This document shows positions 33,219 to 43,499 of a stretch of 62,500 nucleotides of DNA, piece after piece; position 1 is the first letter of the stretch; each line of letters opens with the position of its first letter. The stretch comes from Symbiodinium natans. Lineage: Eukaryota; Sar; Dinophyceae; Suessiales; Symbiodiniaceae. The stretch is from positions 65,001 to 127,500 of the forward strand of contig CAJNDS010000824.1 in assembly GCA_905221605.1 (NCBI GenBank), written 5' to 3'. Below the pieces are notes generated by a model. It was not told the DNA's origin. It saw only the letters and a list, made by a program, of their open reading frames with translations, and did no database searches. Made by a program: the position numbers and the translations under genes.

Positions 33219-34652
33219 GCTGACCACGTTTCGAGATCTGGGTTCACACAGCGCTCAATCTCCCTACTCTACAAGAGAAAATCTTTGGGCCAAAAACACA
33301 GCGCAAAGAGGTCAATACACACTGCGTGGGCCAGGCCCAAACACGGCCCACTCTCTTTGTCCTGATCTAGACCAAAGAGTCCGGCCTGAGGATGTCTCGG
33401 CTGTTAGCGGGATCGGACCAAGCTCCGAAGCCGTCCCCTCCGTCGCATGGAGGCCTCAGGGCAGCGCAAGGTTAACGGATCGCGCGCATGCACATGCGCT
33501 CACGTGATGACCACAAAAGGGCTCCTCAAAAGCACTATGTAAGCATGTGACGCGGAGGGAAGAGAAATGAAGAGAACAAGGGCTGGGCGTAACGAAGACC
33601 TGGTTCGACAGCATGACCATTGGACACCTTGGATGTAGCAACTTCTAAGCTGCCTGGGCAGTATCCCTTCTTCCTTCGGAAGTAGAAGAAAGCAGAAGGA
33701 AGCCGTAGCGGAGGAGACATGACATGCCGGACATGCTTCCCTTGTAGGGCCGAGACTGCGCAGCAAAGGATGCATCCACCACCTCCTTTAGCCATCTTCA
33801 GACATTTGCGTGTCTGAAAAGGAGTGCAGAGCCCCCACCCACACACACACACACACAGGGCGCAGGGTGCTCCTGCGCGGGCAAGGGCTCGGGAGTGACC
33901 TTCTCCGACATTCCCCGCCTTGGCACACAGCAACTGAGCAATGTTGCTTGGACTCCAGGGCATGGAGTAGGTGCATGAGCTGATGAATAGAAACAAGCAG
34001 CTTTGGCTGACATTCGTGTCATTTCCAGTGCCGTGAAAGCTGCTCGCTTCTTGAAACCCTTGCCCAAACTCCTTCCACCGTTTCCGTTCCGACCAGGTGT
34101 ACCCTAAAAACCCCTCCCCCTTCTGACTCTTCCGAATGGGGTTTGATTCGTTCAGGCTATATCGACTTCAGGCCAGGTGCAGAAGCTCCGCGCCAAGGGT
34201 CATTTGGTAGGGCAGCACGCTCACCTGCGGCATGTCAAGTAGCAAGACATGCCAAGCAACATCAAGGAGGAGCTGCGTTTGGGGTTTGGGGTTTAGGGTT
34301 TAGGGTTTAGGGTTTCGGGTTCAGGGTTTAGGGTTTAGGGATTAGGGTTTCGGGTTTAGGGTTTAGGGTTTAAGGTTTAAGGTTCTGAAGATTTCAGGGA
34401 ACCTCGCTCTCTCCCTCCGTGCGCCCACAAAACCCACAACTGCTGTCCTTGGGAGCACTCGGCGCACGAGGAGGGATGGGAGGCGGCCTCACAGCAATCG
34501 TCGGTACGTGAGGCTTTTGGGTGGATTTAGGGTGGCTTGGGAATTCCCCGGCTTCGAGTACATGCACAACTCAAGCTCCGTTCCAGCCGCGCAACAGCAG
34601 CAGCTTTGGGGGGACTTTAGACCCCTAAACCCGAAACCCTCAACCCGAAACC
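33219..34652. other. Spacer with GT run and TTTAGGG array
   Basis: No identified gene. A CA run lies at 33838-33857 and a TTTAGGG array at 34278-34385. Minus-strand open frames at 33535-33996 have no family signature. Confidence 0.45.
34278..34385 (+). repeat. TTTAGGG array
   Basis: About fifteen heptamers with TTTGGGG, TTTCGGG and TTTAAGG variants. Confidence 0.9.
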
Positions 34653-34796
34653 CTAAGCAGCAAGCGGAGTAACGAGCTCGTAGTTCGCCAGCGTGGCCGT
34701 AGCATCGTCCTCGAGCTGAAGGCCACAAGTGTCCCTTAAGCCCAAGCCCACAAGGTCGGCGCAAAAGCCCCAGACCCCCTTCTGAGTGCCTCCGAC
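34653..34796 (-). CDS. Terminal exon of an unknown gene, stop in telomere-like unit
   Basis: After acceptor TAGAG the exon reads VGGTQKGVWGFCADLVGLG, then LQLEDDATATLANYELVTPL and two Ala before TAG. The stop is part of a CTTAGGG heptamer variant. 48 codons, phase 0. No family recognised; upstream exons were not found among the repeats above 34.8 kb. Confidence 0.45.
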   Translation of the reverse strand, partial: VGGTQKGVWGFCADLVGLGLRDTCGLQLEDDATATLANYELVTPLAA

Positions 34797-34849
34797 CTCT
34801 ACACCATTCTACCCGCAGTAGAGGCCGCAAGGCATCAAAAGGTTCGTGC

Positions 34850-35165
34850 GCGCTTCAGAAATGCACCGCGATTCAAGAAACCGGGCTCCAGGAATACAGG
34901 CGATTCAGGAAACCAGGCGATTCAGGAAACTGCCTTCACGCGATTGTTGCAACTCAGGAAACCATGCGGTTCAGGAAACTGAAACACGCCCTTGACAATT
35001 GAGGGTGGGGGGGTTGGGGTGGGGGGGCATGATGATGTTTTTCCAGGTTCCCGAATCCCCGGTTTCTGAATCCGTTCCAGTTTCCTGAATCAGCGGGTTT
35101 CCCGAATCCTGAATCCGCTTTTTCCAGTTTCCGAATCCGCGGGTTTGCAGTTTCCGAATCCGCTG
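34850..35165. repeat. Inverted clusters of GATTCAGGAAAC units
   Basis: The left half (34863-34985) has six or so units of the type GATTCAGGAAAC or GTTCAGGAAACT. The right half (35043-35162) has about eight units of the complement type, GTTTCCTGAATC or GTTTCCGAATCC. A G-rich spacer separates them, so the two halves can pair as a long imperfect hairpin. Confidence 0.85.
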
Positions 35166-36204
35166 CTGACCGCACCAAAGGCATCAGAGGGGCACAACTA
35201 CGTCTCAGGTCTCATCGGCTTTCAGCCCCGGGCCGCGCTCGAAGCGGTCTTTTGGACGCCGAGGATGGAAGTGTACCTCTTCAGCGGAGGGCGCTTTGGG
35301 GTCCTGACACGCCGTGACATTATACTGCTATACCGCAGACACTCTGAGGGCCAGGCGGGTCCGGGGTAGGAGTCGGCCCGGCATCGTTCAGGGAGGGTGG
35401 CTGGGGTGTGACCAGGCCTGGCACATGAACGCTGAACTCGATCTTAGGAGACTCAGAACCAGGGACATCAACTGCATCAGACTGGGGTTTCCGAAATTAG
35501 GGGTACCTTGTTGAAGGAAATCCTACCATGTGGGGGGGGGGGGCTATTTAGGGTCCCCTACTTTCGTAAACCCCCGGAACTCGCCAACCTCCCTGTGTGG
35601 AGGCCTGCCGCCGCAAGTGTCCGGTCGATCTCAGCCCAGTAGAGCGTGCTTACTTTGCCGTCCTCGGCAGAAGAAAGCATTTAGGAAGCTTGCGACGGGG
35701 TCATGCAAATTCCTGCAGCAAGAATCGGATAATCTGATAATGATGGCTACGTCTATACCGTGGAGGAAGAGGAAAAGATCAGGAGGAGGGGGGGCACCGT
35801 ATGTGGTAAACCCTCTGCAGGAGGTCCAATTCTGAATGGGGAGGGAGCACCCCAAAAGCACCCCACAGCGCCCCCACAAGACTGCTTCCGCCCTGAGCAA
35901 GGCTCCACAAGGCCGTTCTGGATGATGCTCTGAAGACCTCACTGCAGATGTCAAATCAAGACGCCGATGTTTCCTGCTTTTTGCAAAACTGATGCAGAGG
36001 CTCGTGGCCGGAGGAATTGGCAGAGCTCGCATTGGTGGAGCTGGGCATGCTCGAACTGTTGCTGCTTGCCGTGCTGCTATTGCCTTACACTTGCGATGCA
36101 CGATGAAGCAATCTGATATCTGTCCCCTGTCGACATCATCAGCAGCAGCACTTCTGACGTCTGCAATATGAGAAGCCTGGTTGCTTGAGGTGTTGCGGGC
36201 TCTT
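35166..36204. other. Spacer 3' of the sirtuin gene
   Basis: A 219-codon minus-strand frame (35631-36290) overlaps the sirtuin 3' end. It contains FLHGIDVAIIIRLSDSC and could be part of a downstream exon, but it has no family signature. A poly-G run lies at 35533-35543. Confidence 0.35.
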
Positions 36205-39017
36205 TCAAGGTCCGTGTCCAGCACACTTCTTGTCGCCTGGCGGGCCTGGCGGTGACTGCAGAGACAAGCAAAATGACACCACTTCCCCAAGTTGCATTGT
36301 TTTTTGAACTTGCCATCTGTTCGTGCTCTTTGCCGTCTCCATTTTTTTTGTCTCCATCAGAGCTTCGAGTCGGCGCTGCAAATCTTTGGCAGCACGACCG
36401 AGATGGAGCCTCTCAGCGGCACTGGGAACGTTGCTGCGTTGCATCCAACCTTGAGGCCGTGCCCTTTGCCCTTCGCCTGAGAGTCGAAGGTCTGCAAGCT
36501 CGTCAAACTCAGTTGGGCCCTGGTTCAGTATCCTTGTGTCAGGGTAACAATAGAACCCAAGCCATGTCACAAAACAGAGGCTGTGAAACAGGAAACTCAC
36601 ACACATGTCCATGTCATGTGAGGCTACAATGTGAGGTGGCCAACCAACTGTATTGCGCTCCACACCTGTAGCTGCAACAGGGGCACAGCAGCTTCGCACC
36701 ATTCTCTTTGGCTTCGGGCACTACGGCAGCCACCTCGATCCAGCGAACTCGGCAAGGCATGCACCCAAAGGCACGAATTACTGCAGCAGGACAGGGAGTT
36801 TGCTGAGGCCCTCTTGACAGCCCTGCCCCCTGAGAGAATGAACCCCAAGCCCCTCCATGCCAGCCAACAAAGCACCCAAAACATCCGTGGCGCAAGAGAA
36901 CGGCAAGTCCCTCTCACTTCTCCCTAGAAAGCCTCGACAGCGTTCATTCCACAAAGCAACCCCAAAAAATGGGGGGGGGGGCACCAAAATGCCCTCAAAG
37001 TGCCAGAGATTGCTGTGCCAGCCCTTGGGCCCCCCACGGGGTAGACCGAGAGGGTGCTGCCGATGCAAAGGATGAGGTCGCAGTCCCGCGCCGCCTCGAA
37101 AGCCCTGAGAGCTTCGGAGGCTTTGGGGCTTTTTTTGGGGGTCCTGGGCGGGGCATGCTTCAGTCTTAGTGTTCAGGGTTTAGGGTTTAGGATTGAGGGT
37201 TTAAGGGACTCTGGGGCTTGGAGCTTGGGGTTGAGGGTTGGACGCTTGTCTGTTGGTTTTTGTGGGGGAAGGGGGGGAGGGGGGCGGGGCAAAGCCTGGA
37301 GCCTGACAGCTCAAGCCCTACCTAAAACACCTTGGATATACTTGTGGGCGGCATACAGTGCTCTGCGGGCCCCTATGATGGGCAACGACACTTGTCAAGC
37401 TCGACCCCAAATCCCAAACTTCCTGAACTCCACTCCGCTGATTTCTGCCGTGGCTCATGGCTAGAGCCAGGGGCGGCAAAGCTTCACCAAAAAGCACCAC
37501 GTTCGCCTTCCTTGGGTACGTGTGGTCATTTTGGCGTGGAGCCTTTAGGCTTAAGGGGGTATACGCTATGCCCTTAGACTTCAGACTTCAATGCCTTCTG
37601 CGTCTGCGTTTCGGGGTCGAAGCTTTGGAAGGTATTTCGAGGAGCTGAAGATGGGAGACAAGAGCTCCGAGGCCAAACACACAAGCCCGAATGTTTTGGG
37701 GTTTGGGGCTTAGGGTTTAGGGCTTTAGGATTTAAGCTTTAGGGTTTCAGGTTTTAGGGTTTAGCCATTCATGCCCCTTGCCAGATGGGAGCCCCATAAG
37801 CCAAAAGCTCTGACTCTGTCAAGCAGCAACAATCCACCGCAGGGGCACCGCGGATCTTCGATTCCATCAGAGACCTCGTGCAAGACCTTGGCTCCCACTC
37901 AAAGGCACCCTTTGGACTTGTGTATAAAACAAGACATATATTAAACATGCAATAACATGCAATAACTAACTCATGTAGGTGCCGGACTTCAGCGATGGGG
38001 CGTAGCTCACCGCAGGAGAGGCAACAGCTTTCCTGCAACGAAGAGGCCAAGGGCAGTGGCCACAGAAGAGCTGGCGCGGCTCGCCAAAAAACGCAAAAAA
38101 GCCTGGGATGTGCCTGCGTGCTGCCATGCACTTCCACCACAAGCTCTGCATTGCTCCTCTCCAGAATATCGGTTGAAACAATCTGCTGGCGTCGACGTTC
38201 AAGCAGCTCCCGGCGGCTTGATGAAGTCCATCCACATTCCTTGATGGCCAGCATTCCGCAATTTAATGCGCCACAGCTTCTCTGGACCGAGGTGCTGCGT
38301 AACCAGCAGGCGCAGCTTGTTGCTCTCCTTGTAACAGCTGTGGGTATCACCGGAGAGGTCTCCGTTTCAATGTGCCCCAAAGAGGTCCTCGAGGTGAAGC
38401 AGCGCGTGGTGCCCGGCATTCGGGCGTGGCGCCCTGTCCGCAGATCGCATTGCAGCCATCACGCGCCAGAACCTTCAAATCAGGACACACAGCGCGAGGG
38501 GGAGGCGACTCATTTTCGAAGACTTATAGCCCCAATCTGCGGCTCCTCTCTGCGGGAGATGAGAGAACATGTCCCTCTGACTCTGTGCAAAGAAGGTGCG
38601 CTTTGCGGGCGTCGGCATCGACAGTGAAGACCGAAATGTCGGAAGCCGCCTCCGCTCCTGGACCACACAAGTGAGTGGAGCGCCCCCCCTTTTTTGTGGT
38701 GCAAGCCGGCATGCCTGGATTCTTTGTCCAGAGCCCGTCAGGCCCGCGAAAGTCCGGAATCCCAGAATCCGTGCCTTGTGGCAGGCTCTACCGCCTAGCT
38801 GCAATCTGCATGGCCTGCGAGACCTTTCACAATCTCGGCCACATGCTCTTGCAGAGAAGCTGCTGATTCCAGCCCCTGTTAGCACCAAAATGCGAGAGGA
38901 TTCGTCAATGAGCCTGGCAGGCACACTATTCACTCACACCTCGCGCCTTCCTGGACCTTCCCACAACTACTCTGCTAGTTGAAGTCGCCTCCTGGCTTCC
39001 TCGATCTCAGAAGCCAT
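36205..39017 (-). CDS. Sirtuin, class IV (SIRT6/7-like) NAD-dependent deacylase
   Basis: At least twelve small exons. Start exon 39017-38971 (MASEIEEARRRLQLAE) and 38913-38864 (RILVLTGAGIS) join to the exon from 38774 (TDSGIPDFRGPDGLWTKNPG). The exon from 38657 reads ERRRLPTFRSS; 38327-38296 and the exon from 38239 give LLVTQ/NVDGLHQAAGS. About 38155-38114 has ELVVEVHGS, with the catalytic histidine; the ~22-nt exon from 38032 has CCLSC and 37886-37825 PRCPCGGLL, a four-Cys zinc site. The exon from 37510 has NVVLFGEALP; about 37108-37038 DLILCIGSTLSVYP; 36733-36687 VVPEAKENGAKL; and 36532 onward ILNQGPTEFDELADL. GIPDFRGP followed by G-x-WT is the SIRT6/7 form. The long C-terminal extension to 36205 is open but unproven. 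Likely nuclear, acting on chromatin or other acylated proteins. Confidence 0.93.
37695..37765 (+). repeat. TTTAGGG-like units in a sirtuin intron
   Basis: Six to eight degenerate heptamers (TTTGGGG, CTTAGGG, TTTAGGA) lie between the exons at 37825-37886 and 37510. Confidence 0.8.
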
Positions 39018-40907
39018 GGCTGCGAGCGCGCGAGCGGCATGAGATGGCACGAGCAATCTGTGTAATTGCGGGTGTCCAAGAGGAAAACACAGAACTTGGC
39101 ATATCTTGGAGGTGTGTGTGACCCAGAATGAGCTGTGTGGGAGGCTGCTGAGAGGCACCGAGCAGAGCTATATCAGGTCACCACAGGAGTCACCGCAAAA
39201 GTCACCCAAACGGATGCTGCAATTGAAAATGAAAAGAAAATTAGAGTGGCGGCTCTAGGGCTTACAAAGATCCCCCTTTTGCCTCGGCAACACCAAGAGA
39301 ACGACCTGAGGCGAACTTGACATGGGACAGCTACCAGCAAAGACATGGGACCCAGCTGGATATCTATCCTTTGGTGCTGCCAAGCATCCTCCGCTGCGCA
39401 GAGATATTCTGTTGGAGTTTCCACTGGCAAGGGGTATAACCTGGTCAGCAGGTTTTTTCGGGCCGTGGCCTCTTCAGGCATTTGTCAGCTTACAACACCG
39501 TTCTCTTCCCCAAGCCCGGCAGGCGCGAGAAAGCTCCCCGGAATGCATCTCAGGGCCCAGCACAAGCCACCACGACAAGGAGTCGCATGGCGAACGCCTC
39601 CAGAAACAAAATCATGTTCTACCGAACATTTTCTACCGACGATGTTCCAAACCAATCTTCCCAGCTCCCGACTTCAGAATGCATGGAGAAACCCTACTGG
39701 CGCACAAAAGCCGAAGGCCCGGCGTGGCCTGACGTTCACTACCGAAATCCTGAGCTCAAAGTGGCGCACCAACCGCCGACAGTGTCTTGTTCATTTCTCA
39801 AATCTTGCCTAGCCATCTTTTCGACTGGCCACTGCGATTTCACAGCTCCATCTTTGATTTGGTGTACACTCACCACAAACCTGCTGTCTTGTGTCATGTT
39901 AGGGTCCCCGGCGAAGATCATGATACCTACGGGCGCAGGGACATCGCCCGTCAGCCTAAGTTGAAAGCCGGGAAACCAAGCAATTGCACAAGGCTGCACC
40001 ATTCAAAACCACTGAAAGACCTTCAATCAGCCTTTCGTAGCCATACACGTAGCAGCAAACACCGACCACACACGCATTGATCTTGCAAATCTGTACTCGG
40101 GTGTTGGCCCAGGGCGTCAAGCATGTGACGCTGGTTTGAGCCAGAGCAACGTCGGCACACAGGGTGCATGTCGATAGCTCTTAGATCAAAAACATGAATC
40201 TCAGGACATGTCAGTGCGACAAACAGGCTGCGGAAAGCCTTGCCGCATTTATTCACACATGCATTATGGGTTTTCAGAACTTCCTGGCGTACAATGCTCG
40301 AACCACAACAGGACCGTCATTTGGCATGCCATTCCCTCGGAACGCCGACAAACTCAGGAAAGTACCGAAACGATTCAGTTGCGGCAGCAGACTGCCATGC
40401 GTCGTGTCCCGGATATGCAATGCCAAGAACATCCTGCAGCACCAGTCGGCAAGTTGCGAAGCACGTGTTTGCATCGCCAGCTTAATCGTTGATTTGTGCA
40501 TATCACAACTCATCCCCGGCTTGCTCTAGCATCACGAAACTTTTGCGCACCTGCTTCTTCGTAAGAGGACACGAAAGAGAAACTCCAAAGTAAGCACCTC
40601 TTTGTCAGTTGTTGCACATTCAAAGTCTGGTTTTGGAGACAAGCTTGGGCGAAACCACTGCGGAAAGCATTCCGGTTTGCCGTGATAATTTGGTTTTGCG
40701 GTTTCACCTCACATCGCAATGCTGTGATGCCTTGGTTTCGTGGTATCTTGCATCGATCTTGTCTGTGTGGTGTTCATGCTTGCCTGATGGAGGCTGGAAA
40801 CCCTGCAACACTTGAATTATACCTCTTCTCAAAGCAGCTTCCAACACCAAGTCTGGCTTTCGTATTGTCAGAAAACTCGAACATGAACAACGCGACTTCT
40901 GGAACCA
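39018..40907. other. Region upstream of the sirtuin; two possible minus-strand exons
   Basis: Minus-strand stretch about 39885-39957, after acceptor CAACTTAG, reads LTGDVPAPVGIMIFAGDPN and ends at a GTGAGTG donor. A second at about 40018-40082 reads NACVVGVCCYVYGYERLIE with a GTCTTT donor. Both look like exons of one unknown gene, but phases do not agree as read. Long overlapping plus-strand frames (39320-39965) have no family motif. Confidence 0.4.
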
Positions 40908-40917
40908 GTGGAGCGGA

Positions 40918-41343
40918 GTGGAGCAGAGCATTGGCCAAGGCACCTTACCTGGTCTAACAAAGGACGTCACCTCGGACGGCTTCTCAGGTGCAAATCCACA
41001 TCAGCAAATGACAACGAGAACAAGGAACAACCAGGAACAAACGGCACGAAAGGGTATGGCGCAGGCCTTGGACGTTCCGACACCCAATGTGCAAGCACAT
41101 CTGACAAACAGCCGTCAGAGCGAGGAAAGGTGGAACCAAAGAACCAAAACCCGCGTTTTGTTTGCCAATTCCGTGCACCAATTCGCATCACTTCGCCACA
41201 AAGACGCCAGTGTTTCCCCTTTATTGTTTTTGATTGGGGATCGCCTTTGGGCGCGCAGCAAGTTCTTACCCGTCTGTGATGGAGCTCAGCCTGTACGCAA
41301 ATTCTATCAGGATAAAGCTCTGGGAACTGACTCCAAAAACTAG
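40918..41343 (+). CDS. Open frame of 141 codons, unknown
   Basis: Starts MEQSIGQGTLPGLTKDVTSD and runs to a TAG just before the purine-rich block. It is rich in Gln, Asn and Arg with a protein-like composition, yet no family is recognised and a second plus-strand frame overlaps it for most of its length. It may be chance or a relic. Confidence 0.25.
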   Translation: MEQSIGQGTLPGLTKDVTSDGFSGANPHQQMTTRTRNNQEQTARKGMAQALDVPTPNVQAHLTNSRQSEERWNQRTKTRVLFANSVHQFASLRHKDASVSPLLFLIGDRLWARSKFLPVCDGAQPVRKFYQDKALGTDSKN

Positions 41344-41504
41344 AAAATGCCAACCAATCCGCCGATAACCCTGGGCCTGAACCCAGTACCTACCTGGACA
41401 AAAACCCCCTTGGGACTGACCCCACGGTTGCACGAGGATCCGGCCAAATAGATTTGGCACAAGGCACGGACGGTGCCACTTGCCAGAGCCAGCTTGAATG
41501 AGAT

Positions 41505-42290
41505 CGAGTTTGAGAAAGAGAGAGACAGAGAAAGAGAAAGAGACGGAGAAAGAGACAGAGACAGAGAAAGAGAAAGAGAAAGACAAAGAGAAAGACAAAG
41601 AGAAAAAGAAAGACAAAGAGAAAGACAAAGAGAAACAGAAAGAGAAAGAGAAAGAGAAAGAGAAAGAGAAAGAAAAAGAGAAAGAGAAAGAGAAAGAAAA
41701 AGAGAAAGAGAAAGAGAAAGAGAAAGAAAAAGAGAAAGAGAAAGAGAAAGAAAAAGACAAAGAGAAAGAGAAAGAAAAAGAGAAAGAGAAAGAGAAAGAA
41801 AAAGACAAAGAGAAAGAGAAAGAAAAAGACAAAGAGAAAGACAAAAGAAAGACAAAGAGAAAGACAAAGAGAAAGACAAAGAGAAAGACAAAAAGAAAGA
41901 CAAAGACAAAGAGAAAGACAAAGAGAAACAGAAAGAGAAAGAGAAAGAGAAAGAGAAAAGAGAAAAGAGAAAAGACAAAAGAAAAAAAAGAAAAGAGAAA
42001 AGAGAAAAGAGAAAAGAGAAAAGAGAAAAGAGAAAAAAGAAAAGAGAAAACATAAAAGAGAAAAGAGAAAAGAGAAAAGAGCAAAGAGCAAAAAGCAAAA
42101 AGCAAAGAGCAAAGAGCAAAGAGCAAAGAGCAAAGGGCAAAGGGAATAGGGAAAAGGGAAAAGAAAAAAGAGAAAAGAGAAAAGAGAAAAGAGAAAAGAG
42201 AAAAAAAGAAAAGAGAAAAGAGAAAAGAGAAAAGAGAAAAGAGAAAAGAGAAAAGAGAAAAGAGAAAAGAGAAAAGAGAAAAGAGAACAC
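41505..42290 (+). repeat. Long purine-rich (GAAAGA)n tract
   Basis: Nearly 800 bases of GAAAGA, GACAAAGA and GAAAA units. The plus strand is almost all purine; from about 42160 it is purely A and G. Blocks change unit length in steps. Very long Lys/Glu or Phe/Ser/Leu frames through it are artefacts. Confidence 0.97.
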
Positions 42291-42299
42291 AACGACGAG

Positions 42300-42675
42300 C
42301 TGACGAGGAGCCGTCAGGGGCGGCTCGAGGAGGCGGAGGCGTTCCTGGCCCCAACCAACGCCCATGGAGCTTCCAGCCCCAGTCGTACGGGGCAGTGCGC
42401 AACGTGGAGTCCTACAATTCCATAACCCACAGACCGGCTTGGAAACTTGCTGAAGCACGCCTTCTGGTGCCCCGCGGCTCCAAGTCCAAGGCGCGGTTGA
42501 CTTGGCGGCCGGTGCCACTGGCGGTTAGGCAGCTTAGAGATTTGACATCCGGATTCCAGAAAAAACCTTGGTGGCAACATTCAGACATTAAGACAAGTGC
42601 CTTGATCAGATGTCTCAAACTTGTCTTAAGTCTTAATGTATTAACGGGAAAAGTGCGGAAAGGCAAACAAGGCTA
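42300..42675. other. Flank of the purine tract
   Basis: All plus-strand frames are open for some distance (for example LEEAEAFLAPTNAHG at about 42328-42375), but none is long or recognisable enough to call. Confidence 0.3.
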
Positions 42676-42742
42676 GTTTGGCTTTGCGGAGACTGGAAGA
42701 AAGCGAGCGGTTTATAAAGGCAACAATGCGAAGACATACAAA

Positions 42743-43482
42743 TTGACAGAAGGTATTGAACAATCTGTAGATGTGGGAAATAATGTTCTTATTCCGATTG
42801 CGCAAGAAGCAGACTTGCCTCCTAAGCCAATCAGAGGTACGCCCTTCAACTTATGGTTGCAGTTCTTCAGAACAAGCGTGGCTGGATTCCGGCTGGATTC
42901 TACGCACTGCACGCAGAGCCTGGTGCTGGAAAGTCAACTGCTGCAACACGGCAGCACTTGAGCTGTGCCGGACTTGCCTGTTTTTCAACAAAACATTTTA
43001 TACAAGTTATCAGCATAAAGCACCACCGACAAACCCATGCATGCTTCTGGTTTGGGAGGCTCTTACTTGCACCAAAGGTCTGCTGCAAGAATTCGACCAT
43101 GAAGACTTCCGCAAAATACGGTAACAAGGAATCTGGTACAGAATTAACACCAGCAATGCGATTGGTAACATCGGCTGACTCCATGCAATGGCATTGGCAT
43201 TAGCCTAAACGTTGCAAAACAAAAACAGCCAAAGGATGTCATCGTCCTTTTGCAGAACAACTTTGACGGCAGCTGAAGTCTTTCTTCCTCTCCAACATCA
43301 GTACACTGCAGAAACGCCCGCCCATTCTTCAACAGTCTAAGGAAGAAGGGTATCCAAGTGAGGCTAATTTTGGACAATGTTCTAGACAGCAGTGCAATGA
43401 TCATTCAATCTGATAAAGAAGCTGAAGACCTAAACGTTCTCCTGGCTGTTCGGAAATTCCAGCAAGTATGGCCGTTGGAGAC
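42743..43482 (+). pseudogene. Relic of a P-loop NTPase gene
   Basis: Successive plus-strand fragments in different frames read as one degraded protein: TEGIEQSVDVGNNVLIPIAQ (from 42743), then VAVLQNKRGWIPAGFYALHA and EPGAGKSTAATRQ (from 42853), a Walker A motif, then KQPKDVIVLLQNNFDG (about 43215-43275) and FFNSLRKKGIQVRLILDN followed by QSDKEAEDLNVLLAVRKF (about 43320-43470). At least three frameshifts or stops separate the pieces, and no splice sites fit. The family beyond P-loop NTPase is not recognised; a mobile or multicopy gene is possible. Confidence 0.6.
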
Positions 43483-43499
43483 CTAGAAGTACTAAACGA

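Noticed and set aside
41266-42518. Very long open frames (nearly 400 codons) on both strands
   Set aside because: They translate a purine-rich microsatellite into Lys/Glu or Phe/Ser/Leu repeats; all frames stay open because the unit lacks stop codons.
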